A stretch of 64,000 bases of DNA from Marvinbryantia formatexigens DSM 14469. Its GTDB lineage: Bacteria > Bacillota > Clostridia > Lachnospirales > Lachnospiraceae. Location: the NCBI RefSeq assembly GCF_025148285.1, contig NZ_CP102268.1, positions 372,001-436,000 on the forward strand, written 5' to 3'. Shown here piece after piece: positions 40,465-48,868 of the stretch. The notes under the pieces are model-generated. The model was not told the DNA's origin. It did not search any database and saw nothing but the letters and a program-made list of their open reading frames with translations. The position numbers and the translations under genes are program-made. The first letter of the stretch is position 1; each line of letters begins with the position of its first letter.

Positions 40465-40483
40465 GAAGAAAAAGCGCACAAAA

Positions 40484-43237
40484 TCAGAACGGTAATTCCT
40501 CTTGAACGCCATCGAATGGCGTCGGCGTGTCCTCTGGAAGATGCATAAAACCATCTTCGTCCGTCTGCGGTGGAATCTGCATAGCTTCCGCTGCCTCGTC
40601 CTCGTTTAGAGCGTCCACCTTCTTTGCAAAGCGACCTATATCAAATTCAATAAAGCGGCTTGTCCGGTTATCAAACCATTTTCTTATGCAGTATTCCTTC
40701 CCGCCGTTTGCCTTCGGTGTGCTCGTTATGATTTCCTGGTCTGCCAGGTACTTAATTGTTTTCCGTGGGCTATACCCTGCTTTCGTTAGTGCCTGGTTTA
40801 AAAGCGAAGGGAATATATAGGCTTTCTGCCCGTCCGCGCTGGTCGTTCCCAGACAGGTACCGATTGCCTTCTCTCCGAACTGGCTTTTGTTGCTCAATAT
40901 CCAATCAACTATAAATTGTGTCGCGTGCTCGTTTACGTCGCCGGATCCGGCCGCTAACTGCTCCCGTATAATGGATTCTGCCATCTTAAGCGCCCGCTCC
41001 CAGGCGGCCGGTGCAATCTCAAGCGGAACTTTTGCCCCTGACATCTCGTCGGCATCTGGATCCGGGTGGAAGATCCAGCCCTCCACCATCGCGTCAGCCA
41101 ACGCTACCGCGCTGATTCCAGCAATGTGGGCGCCGCTGGTCCCGTCTGCGATCTTGTAGACCTCCTCCGTCATCCTGGCGTACTGATCCCGGATGCTTTG
41201 CTCGTCCGTTTGAAGGATCCGGCGTATGAACTCCGGTCCGGCCCATCCGCAGTGCTGCGGTGCCTGCTGGTGCATAAGGCTGGCCGATTTCTCATCGTCA
41301 AATGGCCCGCCATATATCTCAAGCACACGGGTACTTACGCCCGTCTGCGTCGTGTCCGTAGAAAGCGGCTCCTCGCCGGTGGCGAGGGCTACGGTCCGCC
41401 AGGTATTAAGTGCCTGCAGGCCGCCTCCCTTGCTGCCCCTGGCGCGTCCTGTGCCGCTGGCAATCATGTAAACAATCTTTTCCAGGTTCTCCTGCTTCTG
41501 TCCTGCAAGCTGCCGCTCGTCAATGCCCATCGGTAAATCGTTATAAAAGCCCGCCATCCTCTCCAGGGCAACCTGGGTGGCGTTGAAATTTACCATTAAA
41601 CGCTCCGGATCGCCCCAGGCGGAAAGTGCCGCCTTAAGTGCTGCCGTCTTGCCGCCTTTACTGCCGCCCCAGTTATAAACAAAAAATATACGTTGCTGTA
41701 ATATGCGAAGCAGCGGCGCCGTGAAGCTGGCGGCCAGGATAAAGCGGAACTTGTCGCGCTCCCGGTGCGGCTCCATAAGGGCCTTCCATTCCTCGAAGGT
41801 GCCGTTATAATGGTAAGCCGCCGCCCATCCCCGGAGGGATGGTTCAATGTCTAAAATAATGTCGTCGCCATGCCCCGGAAGGAACCGGCCGCGCGTCTGC
41901 CAGCCCATTGTTCCGGTGCTGTCTGCTCTCTTTATAATGTCTATGTTCTCGGCCTCCAGGGCCTCCAAAAAGCGCACCACCTGCTTTGCGTTCTCGCTGG
42001 TGATCGTGCATCCTAAGTCGGAAAGTACGGTTATACTCCGCGCCGTAAAAATCGTAGAACGGGGGAAAATGGCCTTATGCCACGCTCCGTCGCGCTTAAA
42101 GGCGATTTCCATCTTCTCCTCGCCTGTCTCCATGCTCTTTAGGCGCTGCGTTAATATGATCGGCGTCCGGCAAACCATAACCGGCAGGCTGGTCTTTTCG
42201 TCGATTCTCCGGATCCCGCCTTCTGAATACATCCAGCCTTCTGGCTGCCTTAAGTTTACCGGTGCGCCCTTTACGACCTCCGGTATGGTATCGCTCAGAT
42301 CGTCAAGATCCAGGCGCTTGGCTGCCTTCAAGGCGCCGTTTATCAGATTCTTGACCTGCTCCTCGCCGCCTTCTCCGCCGCCCTTATCTATGAATAACTG
42401 GGAAGGATCCTTAACTCCGAAACTCTGGCAGCTCCAGGTATATACCTCGCCTATAAATTCGCCTTCCCTTAACGTCTGCGTGACCTTCTGCAGGAATGTC
42501 TCGCCGCCCTTATCCGGCTCAACGTGAACATAAAGCCGCAGGTCTTGAAGTTTCGGGACCATCTTTGCCTTAAAGTTGCTCGCGCCCGGTACGCCCAGGG
42601 CGGGATACTTCAGCCACCAGAGCGTCTGTGTATCGCTCTCGCCTTCTACCAAAATCACCCACCCGGCCTTGCGTATTTCTGGCAGCCTCCAGTCTCCGTA
42701 TAAAATCAGCTTCCCGGAACTGCCCCAACTCCATCTAAATTCCTTATGCGCGTAACGTTTCCGAAAAATAGGATCCGTCTTTTCTTCGTTGAAGTAAGGC
42801 AGCTTAAGGAAAGATTTCTTGTCTTTATCCTTTCCGGTACTTGCCCCGCATACTTCCTTCAAAAACTCGACCGGAAGCCGCTTATTAAAAGCGTATTCCT
42901 CCAGGGAATAAGACTCCGGGCCTGGTGTTTTCTCCTTCTTCTGCGGTGGCTCTGGTGCTCTCAGCGCTCCATATTTGTCCAGTATCTGCTTGTATGCCTC
43001 GTCGGTGCTGATCCCGTTAAGCTCCGCGTAAAAGGTCGTGAAGTTTCCCCCACGCCCTTCCGCAAAGCAGTACCACTGGCCGGTCTTTAAGTCGGCCGAA
43101 AAGCTGTTGTTTTTATCGTCGTGGAACGGACAAAGACCGGTCAGCCGGTCGCCGGTTATTTTATGCTTTTTTATGTAGCTTGAATATTCCGTTTGATAGT
43201 CGACAAGCTGATCTATGTTTACTTCTGGCTGCATCAT
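40484..43237 (-). CDS. Phage primase-helicase (CHC2 zinc domain + DUF927)
   Basis: A 917-residue protein from ATG 43237 (a TTG at 43255 is less likely). Residues about 36-60 form a CHC2 primase zinc domain (Cys36, His39, Cys57; the expected fourth Cys is Glu60). A Toprim-like part has WVILVEGESDTQTLWWLKYP and HVEPDKGGETF (about 205-260). The DUF927 helicase-like ATPase lies at about 330-640 with Walker A GGSKGGKTAAL (about 519) and GIDERQ as Walker B. The C-terminal tail ends EELPF like SSB tips. It should prime and unwind phage DNA. Confidence 0.9.
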   Translation of the reverse strand: MMQPEVNIDQLVDYQTEYSSYIKKHKITGDRLTGLCPFHDDKNNSFSADLKTGQWYCFAEGRGGNFTTFYAELNGISTDEAYKQILDKYGALRAPEPPQKKEKTPGPESYSLEEYAFNKRLPVEFLKEVCGASTGKDKDKKSFLKLPYFNEEKTDPIFRKRYAHKEFRWSWGSSGKLILYGDWRLPEIRKAGWVILVEGESDTQTLWWLKYPALGVPGASNFKAKMVPKLQDLRLYVHVEPDKGGETFLQKVTQTLREGEFIGEVYTWSCQSFGVKDPSQLFIDKGGGEGGEEQVKNLINGALKAAKRLDLDDLSDTIPEVVKGAPVNLRQPEGWMYSEGGIRRIDEKTSLPVMVCRTPIILTQRLKSMETGEEKMEIAFKRDGAWHKAIFPRSTIFTARSITVLSDLGCTITSENAKQVVRFLEALEAENIDIIKRADSTGTMGWQTRGRFLPGHGDDIILDIEPSLRGWAAAYHYNGTFEEWKALMEPHRERDKFRFILAASFTAPLLRILQQRIFFVYNWGGSKGGKTAALKAALSAWGDPERLMVNFNATQVALERMAGFYNDLPMGIDERQLAGQKQENLEKIVYMIASGTGRARGSKGGGLQALNTWRTVALATGEEPLSTDTTQTGVSTRVLEIYGGPFDDEKSASLMHQQAPQHCGWAGPEFIRRILQTDEQSIRDQYARMTEEVYKIADGTSGAHIAGISAVALADAMVEGWIFHPDPDADEMSGAKVPLEIAPAAWERALKMAESIIREQLAAGSGDVNEHATQFIVDWILSNKSQFGEKAIGTCLGTTSADGQKAYIFPSLLNQALTKAGYSPRKTIKYLADQEIITSTPKANGGKEYCIRKWFDNRTSRFIEFDIGRFAKKVDALNEDEAAEAMQIPPQTDEDGFMHLPEDTPTPFDGVQEELPF

Positions 43238-43604
43238 CCGTCTCACTTCCTTCAATCAGTTTTTCCGCCTCTTTTCGGCTCATGGCTACTAAGTAGCCGC
43301 GCCGGTTCTCCGTCCTGGATACGCGCTCAATTTCTCCGCGCATTCCCTCGCTGATTATGCCGTCAATTATGACAAGAAGAAAGCTGTCGCACTCGTCAAG
43401 ATCTCTTAAGGCAAGCTCAAGCCCTGCTTTCCGTTCCTCCGGGTTGCTGTCATCGCTGAACTGCGGGTAAAACAAATGCGGGGCGACCGGCCGGTTTCCT
43501 TCCCTCATAATCTGCCTGCAGAAGTATCTGGCCACTTGCTCATTAAAGCAGCGCTCCTTCTTTGTCGCGGCTGCGTACCGGGAAATAATGTATACTTTTT
43601 CCAT
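43161..43604 (-). CDS. Nucleoside deoxyribosyltransferase-like small protein
   Basis: A 147-residue protein (start MEKVYIISRYAAATKKERCF) with CDSFLLVIIDGIISEGMRGE in the second half. The alternating strand-helix pattern and the closing MRGEIE are like DUF4406 or nucleoside 2-deoxyribosyltransferase-related phage proteins. It overlaps the primase gene start by 77 bases, so its last 25 residues use a second frame. Substrate unknown. Confidence 0.65.
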   Translation of the reverse strand: MEKVYIISRYAAATKKERCFNEQVARYFCRQIMREGNRPVAPHLFYPQFSDDSNPEERKAGLELALRDLDECDSFLLVIIDGIISEGMRGEIERVSRTENRRGYLVAMSRKEAEKLIEGSETDDAARSKHRSACRLSNGIFKLHKKA

Positions 43605-43672
43605 CTGCCTACCTCCGAAAATTATTACGGGGCGGGAAGAGGCCGGAGCCCCCCCCCGCAGGTTTTTGCGGC

Positions 43673-44473
43673 TTAATTAAACGGCAGCTCCTCGTTGATC
43701 CCGTCCGGTACGCTCATAAAGCCTGCCTCGTCCGTTTTCGGCGCTGCGGCCTCGCCTGCCGATGCCTGGCCGTAATCCTTCGCGTTGATGTCTATTGTCC
43801 GGTAAATGCTCTTTACCATGTCCCGCATGGCTTCCGCCTGCTGCGCCTGCTCCGGCGTCAATGCGTCAAGGAAAGTAAAGGCAGCGCGGCTGTATGTGAT
43901 GCCGTCCTTGCTTTTTTCCTTTTTAAGCGTGATCTTTGTAAGTACCTGCCAGCAGCGGTAGCCCTTAAGAAGTACCCGCTTCGCGATGTAATTCCGCATA
44001 TATCTAAGGCTTGTCGGCGGCAGGGAAAGAATAAGCGGCACCGGGCTGCCTTCCCTTAACATGAATACCCTGTGAATGTTCTTACAAGCCTTCCCGGCGT
44101 TATCGGATCTGAACTTGTTATAAGGGCAGGTTTCACAACTGCGAACTTCTCCGGTTTCTCTTACAACTCCCTGTTTGCCGTCAAAGCTGGAACAGTCCGG
44201 CTGCTCGTTCCCTCCCGTGAATTTGTTCGCCCAGTAGGAATTGACCGGGTTATGGTCTAAAATAACGCCGATCAGCTCCGTCGCGCTCTCTGCGTCCTCC
44301 TCATCCTCTCCCGGAACCTCAAAAGCCAGGCCGCCCCCGGAAGGGATCTTGACACGGTCGAAGGGAATAGAGCCGAGCCCGTCCATCTCCTCCGCTACTG
44401 CCTCAGCTAGGTCGCCGGTAAGTGTGATCAGTTTAAAAGTATCTGCCGTTACTGCTACTTCGTTCTTTGCCAT
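43673..44473 (-). CDS. Cysteine-containing ssDNA-binding-like protein
   Basis: A 266-residue protein. The CETCPYNKFRSDNAGKACKN segment (about residues 113-132) with C-x2-C and later Cys, and DCSSFDGKQG before it, suggests a zinc site. The C-terminus is acidic and ends EELPFN, like the tips by which SSB proteins bind replication partners. Its location just upstream of the primase supports a role as the phage single-strand-binding or recombination accessory protein. The last 20 residues resemble those of the primase. Confidence 0.6.
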   Translation of the reverse strand: MAKNEVAVTADTFKLITLTGDLAEAVAEEMDGLGSIPFDRVKIPSGGGLAFEVPGEDEEDAESATELIGVILDHNPVNSYWANKFTGGNEQPDCSSFDGKQGVVRETGEVRSCETCPYNKFRSDNAGKACKNIHRVFMLREGSPVPLILSLPPTSLRYMRNYIAKRVLLKGYRCWQVLTKITLKKEKSKDGITYSRAAFTFLDALTPEQAQQAEAMRDMVKSIYRTIDINAKDYGQASAGEAAAPKTDEAGFMSVPDGINEELPFN

Positions 44474-44499
44474 CGTGTTTGTCCTCCTCTAAAGTTTTA

Positions 44500-44826
44500 T
44501 TATGCGCCCGGCTGCAGTACGTCCTGCGCCGCGTCCTGGTCTGCTTCCTCGGCTGCCTCCTGCTGCATCTCCCGGTCATCCCAGGTAAATTGTGTAACCT
44601 TATAGCAGGCCGCAATCGAATTAAGCCGGTATTTTACCATTACGGGCTCCCCTCTGTTTAAGATCGGCTCCGTTACAAAATAGCCGCCCTTGTCAAGCTC
44701 AATAAAGCGGCACAGAATGTCCTCACCTTTAATGCAAAGCACCAGCGCGTCGCCTGCCTTGATTTTCTGCCCGTCCGTGGTCGTGATGTTTACGGTCTTT
44801 ACTTCCTCTACTCCAATTCCTGCCAT
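44500..44826 (-). CDS. Hypothetical early protein
   Basis: The 108-residue product starts MAGIGVEEVKTVNITTTDGQ and is beta-rich (KAGDALVLCIKGEDILCRFI) with an Asp/Glu/Ala-rich C-terminal tail. It overlaps the next gene upstream by one base. Unknown function; part of the replication operon. Confidence 0.6.
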   Translation of the reverse strand: MAGIGVEEVKTVNITTTDGQKIKAGDALVLCIKGEDILCRFIELDKGGYFVTEPILNRGEPVMVKYRLNSIAACYKVTQFTWDDREMQQEAAEEADQDAAQDVLQPGA

Positions 44827-45269
44827 TACTCAGCACCCTCCTGTTCTCCTGTTTCGTCGTCAAGCTCTCCGGGCTCCAGAAATTCTTCCATAGGTGTCCT
44901 CGGCTCCGTATAATAAAGGTCTGAAAGAATCCGGGAAGCCTGGACCGCTATAAGGATTGCCTCCTGGGACAGCTCCATTGATGCGTTATAAATCGTTCCG
45001 GCCACCTGGGTGGCTTCTCCATCCGCGTCCAGAAGCTTTAAAAAATCGTCCATTTCGCTCTTAAGCATCTTCGCCTTGCTTGCGACCTTAACATACTGCT
45101 GCGCGGCGATTCCATAGGCCTCCTGCTTGCTCTCTACGGTTTTAAGGGGACGCCCTTCCTCCTCCATGTTCTGGCGCATCTGCTCCCCAGCAAACCGGGC
45201 AACGGTGTTCAAATTGTCCTTTAAGTTGCGCTCGTAATCTAAGCGCAGATCAAGCTCCATCTGGTACAT
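44826..45269 (-). CDS. Hypothetical helical early protein
   Basis: A 147-residue acidic protein with predicted long helices (LKDNLNTVARFAGEQMRQNM) and an acidic end. Its position between a coiled-coil protein and the SSB-like gene suggests a replication or recombination accessory role, but no family can be named. Confidence 0.6.
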   Translation of the reverse strand: MYQMELDLRLDYERNLKDNLNTVARFAGEQMRQNMEEEGRPLKTVESKQEAYGIAAQQYVKVASKAKMLKSEMDDFLKLLDADGEATQVAGTIYNASMELSQEAILIAVQASRILSDLYYTEPRTPMEEFLEPGELDDETGEQEGAE

Positions 45270-45271
45270 TG

Positions 45272-45712
45272 TTACTCCTCCTTCTGCTTGGCTCTTTTTG
45301 CCGTCTTATTAGTTTCCTTGCGCTTGGCGATGTCGTAGAACTGGTAAACGCTTATATAATCCTCATATTCCTCCGGCAGGACTCCGTCGTTTTCCTCCGC
45401 TGCTGCCGCCATAGCGCTTGATAATGTGCGGGCGTCTACGGTCCGCTTAATAAGGTCGCCGAGGCCGTTTTCCTCCAGAACGCTGAAAAACTCCTCATCG
45501 TCGCAGGCCTTTTTGTTGTACTTGGTCTTGTCCTGCAAGCTATACAAAAAGCCATTCCGGCTAACCTTCGGCATCTCGGCGTCGATCATGGCCTGCGCCA
45601 GGGCGTCCCTGGCCTCCTGGATCGCCTTATTGTTTTCCTTAGTCTGGTCGGCCAGCGCGTCCTTCCGATCCAGAAGCTCCTTATACTGGTCTATCATGGT
45701 TACAATGTCCAT
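45272..45712 (-). CDS. Coiled-coil early protein
   Basis: The 146-residue protein begins MDIVTMIDQYKELLDRKDAL and continues with KENNKAIQEARDALAQAMID, a coiled coil; the middle NGFLYSLQDKTKYNKKACDD recalls small DNA-associated phage proteins. The basic C-terminus (KRKETNKTAKRAKQKEE) could bind DNA or RNA. No reliable name. Confidence 0.6.
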   Translation of the reverse strand: MDIVTMIDQYKELLDRKDALADQTKENNKAIQEARDALAQAMIDAEMPKVSRNGFLYSLQDKTKYNKKACDDEEFFSVLEENGLGDLIKRTVDARTLSSAMAAAAEENDGVLPEEYEDYISVYQFYDIAKRKETNKTAKRAKQKEE

Positions 45713-45716
45713 ACTG

Positions 45717-45878
45717 CTATTCCTCCATTTCCTGTTTGTGTTGTGCTATCCGGGCTCTGTACTCCTTAAGCTCGCCCGGTTCAAGATAAGGGCTGAAAGC
45801 GTCAACCAGCTTTTCCTCAAGCCGGATAAGGAAGCGCAGCACCTTATCAATAATTCTTAACTTCGTATCTGTTTTCAC
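45717..45878 (-). CDS. Small hypothetical protein
   Basis: A 53-residue frame starts at GTG 45878, overlapping the stop of the AbrB-like gene (GTGA) and preceded by AAGGAGG. The product is helical and amphipathic (VLRFLIRLEEKLVDAFSPYL). It ends five bases before the next gene start, whose ribosome site lies in its last codons. Unknown function. Confidence 0.6.
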   Translation of the reverse strand: MKTDTKLRIIDKVLRFLIRLEEKLVDAFSPYLEPGELKEYRARIAQHKQEMEE

Positions 45879-46078
45879 TGATTCTCCTCCTTAAATGCTG
45901 CCGTAATTAAAAAGCCCGTCCGGCCGCCTACGCTTACCAGCTCAACCTCCACCGGCTCGTCCGGTGTGAAGCCTGCGGCCTCCCGGAAGTCGCCCGGAAG
46001 AATAAGCCGCCCCTTTCCGTCAAGGTTTCGGATCAGTTTTGCGTTTCCCGGCTCAATCGTCGCTATTCTCGCTTTCAT
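45875..46078 (-). CDS. AbrB/SpoVT-type small DNA-binding protein
   Basis: From ATG 46078, which overlaps the helicase stop as ATGA, a 67-residue protein. The core NLDGKGRLILPGDFREAAGF (residues 17-36) is the AbrB swapped-hairpin motif (D-x-x-G-R-I-x-I-P-x-x-x-R-x-x-x-G). Such proteins act as dimeric transition-state-like regulators; here probably a phage gene regulator. The longer frame to 46096 is not needed. Confidence 0.82.
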   Translation of the reverse strand: MKARIATIEPGNAKLIRNLDGKGRLILPGDFREAAGFTPDEPVEVELVSVGGRTGFLITAAFKEENQ

Positions 46079-47442
46079 CAGAAATACTGCCTCCAATCAT
46101 CAACGACCGTTTTGGCCAGGTCCTCTTTCCTTGCCAGGGCCTTTAAGATCGTTTCGTCTATGCTGTGTTCAACTACTAAATGAATGTATGTGCAGCGGTT
46201 CTTCTGGCCGATCCTGTGAATACGGGCCAGGCTCTGGCTGTATGCTGCGTAGTTGAAATTCTCGCTATAATAGACGCAGGTGTCGGCTGCCGTTAAGGTA
46301 ATGCCCAGACCGGCCGTGTCGATCTGGGCCAGAAATACCTTTGTTTCCGGATTCTTCTGGAAGTCCTCTACAATCGGCCCCCGGTCCTCGATCTTGATGT
46401 CGCCGTAAATGCTGGCGAACCGGATCTTCTTCTTTTTAAGACTGTCGCTTATTAAGTCAATCTCCGGCCGGAACCGGCAGAAGATAACAAGTTTCTTACC
46501 GGCGCTTATAACGTAATCGTCCAGAATATCCTCCAGGGCGTTTATTTTTCCCTTAAATACAAACTCCGGCTTGATGCCCTCGTCCGCCTGGATAAATCCG
46601 CCTGTGAACTGCTGCAGCCTTAATAGCTTTGTAAGAACGGTCGGCGCGGTTATCTGTCCGCCGTCCTCCAACTCTGCGAAGCTGTCCCGCTTAATCTGGT
46701 TGTAAAGCTGCTTGTCCTTCCCCTCCAGGGTGATGTACTGTGTTAAAAATGTTTGCTCTGGAAGGTCTAAGGCCTCCTCCTTCGTTACCCTGTAAGCGAC
46801 GCTGTGCTCCTTCTGGATCAGCTTGTCTAAATCCTTATAGCCAACAATCTGGCGCCGGTCGAAGCCGCCCATAATGGCGTAGCGGTTACGGAACGCGAAA
46901 AAGTTTGTACCGAAGACCGTAGGGTCTAAAAAACGGTATTGGCTGTAAAGGTCTATCGCGTTATTTTGGATCGGCGTACCAGAAAGAATAAGTTTATACT
47001 TTGCGGCGTCTCCTAATTCGTGCATTGCCCGGCTTTGTTTCGCCTTCGGTTCCTTGATCCGCTGGCTCTCGTCGCAGATTATCATGTCCGGATGCCAATC
47101 AAGAAGGGCCTCAAAAATACCCTCGCGCCAGGTGCTTTCATAGTTTATGACCGCCACCCGCAAGGCCTCAAAGGGGAAGGCGGCAAGGCTCCGAAGGGCC
47201 GCCAGCCGTTTCTGCTTATCTCCCAAAAGGACAGCTACGTTGTATTTGAAGTCTGCGTACTCGTCAAACTCTTTCGGCCATACGCTGCATACCGAAGTAG
47301 GCGCTATTATAAGTACGGTCTTAATGGCTCCCATCTCGTAGGCTGCGCCCATCGTAGCTATGGCCGTCAAGGTCTTTCCGCAGCCCATCTCGAAAAGAAA
47401 ACCGAAGCCCCGCCCTTCGGCGGTCTTTTTCCCTGCTGCCAT
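46078..47442 (-). CDS. SNF2-family helicase, C-terminal part (Walker A onward)
   Basis: The 454-residue product starts a few residues before Walker A (FEMGCGKTLTAIA, about residue 17-29) and carries the rest of a SNF2/SF2 ATPase: PTSVCSVWPKE, DESQRIKEPKAKQ (Walker B DES-type), LSGTPIQNN, QFTGGF, and the second RecA domain ending ARIHRIGQKNRCTYIHLVVE. It has its own GGAGG and ATG. The missing N-terminal domain is encoded 1.05 kb upstream (48491-48868), so the gene is apparently split. Both halves together would be about 579 residues. Confidence 0.9.
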   Translation of the reverse strand: MAAGKKTAEGRGFGFLFEMGCGKTLTAIATMGAAYEMGAIKTVLIIAPTSVCSVWPKEFDEYADFKYNVAVLLGDKQKRLAALRSLAAFPFEALRVAVINYESTWREGIFEALLDWHPDMIICDESQRIKEPKAKQSRAMHELGDAAKYKLILSGTPIQNNAIDLYSQYRFLDPTVFGTNFFAFRNRYAIMGGFDRRQIVGYKDLDKLIQKEHSVAYRVTKEEALDLPEQTFLTQYITLEGKDKQLYNQIKRDSFAELEDGGQITAPTVLTKLLRLQQFTGGFIQADEGIKPEFVFKGKINALEDILDDYVISAGKKLVIFCRFRPEIDLISDSLKKKKIRFASIYGDIKIEDRGPIVEDFQKNPETKVFLAQIDTAGLGITLTAADTCVYYSENFNYAAYSQSLARIHRIGQKNRCTYIHLVVEHSIDETILKALARKEDLAKTVVDDWRQYF

Positions 47443-47445
47443 GTC

Positions 47446-47829
47446 CTACCTCCGCAACGTTTCAAACAAGCTCTTAAGCGCCTCCTGCAGGCTGTCCTCT
47501 ACCTCTTCCGGCGTTACCTGCTTTCTCAATTCTTCCGATTTCTTCTCCAAAAGCTCCGCTACGGTATGAAGGTTATAGGATGTCGTAACCTTTCCGCCGC
47601 TGTTTGGACTCATTTCCAGGTAATTCCCTACAAGGGCGCCAATCGTCGGCGCAAAAATAGGTTCCGGGATATCCTGGCCCATGCTTACGGCCTTCGCCTC
47701 TACAAGCTTCGCCCGGCCGCTCATAAACTCTTTTGCCTGCTCTACTGTAAAACAAATTACCGTGTCGTCGGTAAGCTCCTTCTTTACTCCTCCCGGCATT
47801 TCAAGTGTTACTTTTACTTTTTCGCTCAT
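47446..47829 (-). CDS. Cassette protein inserted within the helicase gene
   Basis: From ATG 47829, nine bases behind GGAGG, a 127-residue acidic protein (start MSEKVKVTLEMPGGVKKELT), helical in its second half. The frame is open upstream to ATG 47934, which follows the sigma-like gene by three bases and could be the coupled start of a 162-residue form. The GGAGG of the helicase C-part lies at its end. No family is recognised. Confidence 0.65.
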   Translation of the reverse strand: MSEKVKVTLEMPGGVKKELTDDTVICFTVEQAKEFMSGRAKLVEAKAVSMGQDIPEPIFAPTIGALVGNYLEMSPNSGGKVTTSYNLHTVAELLEKKSEELRKQVTPEEVEDSLQEALKSLFETLRR

Positions 47830-47937
47830 CGTGCTAATACCTCCATTTTGTTTTTTATATATATCAAGGCGCGCCAACGCCTCAATAGCGTATATAGCCC
47901 CATCCAGGGCGTCTCTATCCTTTTGAAAAGCCATATA

Positions 47938-48504
47938 TTAAGTACCCCCCCCGCCAGAAAAGACCGGTAATACTTCGGCTGCTGCCGCCTGTATAGCCTT
48001 TCTGTCCTTTTGGTAGTGTTGTACGGATATATGTTCTTTTTGCATAATCTCGCAGGGTTTATAGCCCTCAAGTGCTGCTATAATGTGATCTTTCTGGTTC
48101 TCGGTAAGCACCGGCATAATCTTGCTTAAAAGCTCCTCCAGGTTCTCCTGCTGCTCCAATTCCCAGAATGCGTCTTTTGCGTTTCGGATAAACTCTCCGT
48201 ACTCGGTTCCTTCTTCTGTCAATTCGTTTATGCTGAAAGCGATCACGGCGTTTCGGATCTGGTCGGATCTCCGTTTGTTGCCAACGTAACAACGCATAGC
48301 ATTCCAGGCAATCGTCGAAAAGCTATATTTCTTAAGCTGCGGCTCCCGGTGGTATCTCTGGACGGCCCTCAAATATCCCCATGCCACTACATCGTAAAAC
48401 TCGCTTTCCTGCAGGTGGTTCTGGTTCAAAAAAGCATAGACGAGGTCATGGTTCTGTTCCGCAAAGGTTCGTTCCTGCTCCGTCAGTCTTTCACTTCTTC
48501 TCAC
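47938..48504 (-). CDS. Sigma-70-like protein inserted within the helicase gene
   Basis: GTG 48504 is six bases after AGGAGG and is preferred to the TTG at 48531. The 188-residue protein has a region-2-like part (NHDLVYAFLNQNHLQESEFY, then YDVVAWGYLRAVQRYHREPQ, FSTIAWNAMRCYVGNKRRSD) and a C-terminal region-4-like helix-turn-helix (LTENQKDHIIAALEGYKPCE). Phages use such factors for late promoters. Its start overlaps the last 14 bases of the helicase N-part. Confidence 0.75.
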   Translation of the reverse strand: MRRSERLTEQERTFAEQNHDLVYAFLNQNHLQESEFYDVVAWGYLRAVQRYHREPQLKKYSFSTIAWNAMRCYVGNKRRSDQIRNAVIAFSINELTEEGTEYGEFIRNAKDAFWELEQQENLEELLSKIMPVLTENQKDHIIAALEGYKPCEIMQKEHISVQHYQKDRKAIQAAAAEVLPVFSGGGGT

Positions 48505-48868
48505 GGCCTGCCTCCTCTCCCGGTGGCTCAATCAATCCGAAAACCATAAGCGCCATATTTGCCCCGCGTATCTGGTGCTTGTATAGCGGAAGTTTGACCG
48601 GGTACTTATAGACCGGCACCGGCTCCTCCTTCATCCGCTCCCGGTCTACGGCCTCGGCTACTTTGTTCAAATGCTGTCGTCGCTCCTCAATCGGTGCCGG
48701 AAGCCGTACAAGCCCGGCCAGTTTATTAAGTAATTCCATGTCGGCCGGTCCGTAAAGCATCTGTTCCGCCTTGCTCCACTTCATCTTGTTCCAACTCTTA
48801 ATGATTAAAAACTGGTTGTTGTCGGCCTCCTTAATAAGGATCTGCCCGTCTTTTAACGCCATCTTCAT
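48491..48868 (-). CDS. SNF2-family helicase, N-terminal part (upstream of Walker A)
   Basis: A 125-residue protein with GGAGGTGA before ATG 48868. The first 65 residues (ILIKEADNNQFLIIKSWNKM) fold like the HARP-type N-terminus of phage SNF2 proteins. Residues about 90-112 carry the Q-like motif region (LPLYKHQIRGANMALMVFGL) that normally sits 20-30 residues before Walker A. The frame then ends in EAGREKK, exactly where the C-part at 47442 resumes with KKTAEGRGFGF. Function requires pairing with that product. Confidence 0.75.
   Translation of the reverse strand: MKMALKDGQILIKEADNNQFLIIKSWNKMKWSKAEQMLYGPADMELLNKLAGLVRLPAPIEERRQHLNKVAEAVDRERMKEEPVPVYKYPVKLPLYKHQIRGANMALMVFGLIEPPGEEAGREKK

Noticed and set aside
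40258-40554. 98-residue basic open frame over the iteron region
   Set aside because: It overlaps the primase end, has Arg/Phe-rich shadow composition, and covers the repeat array; no ribosome site supports it.
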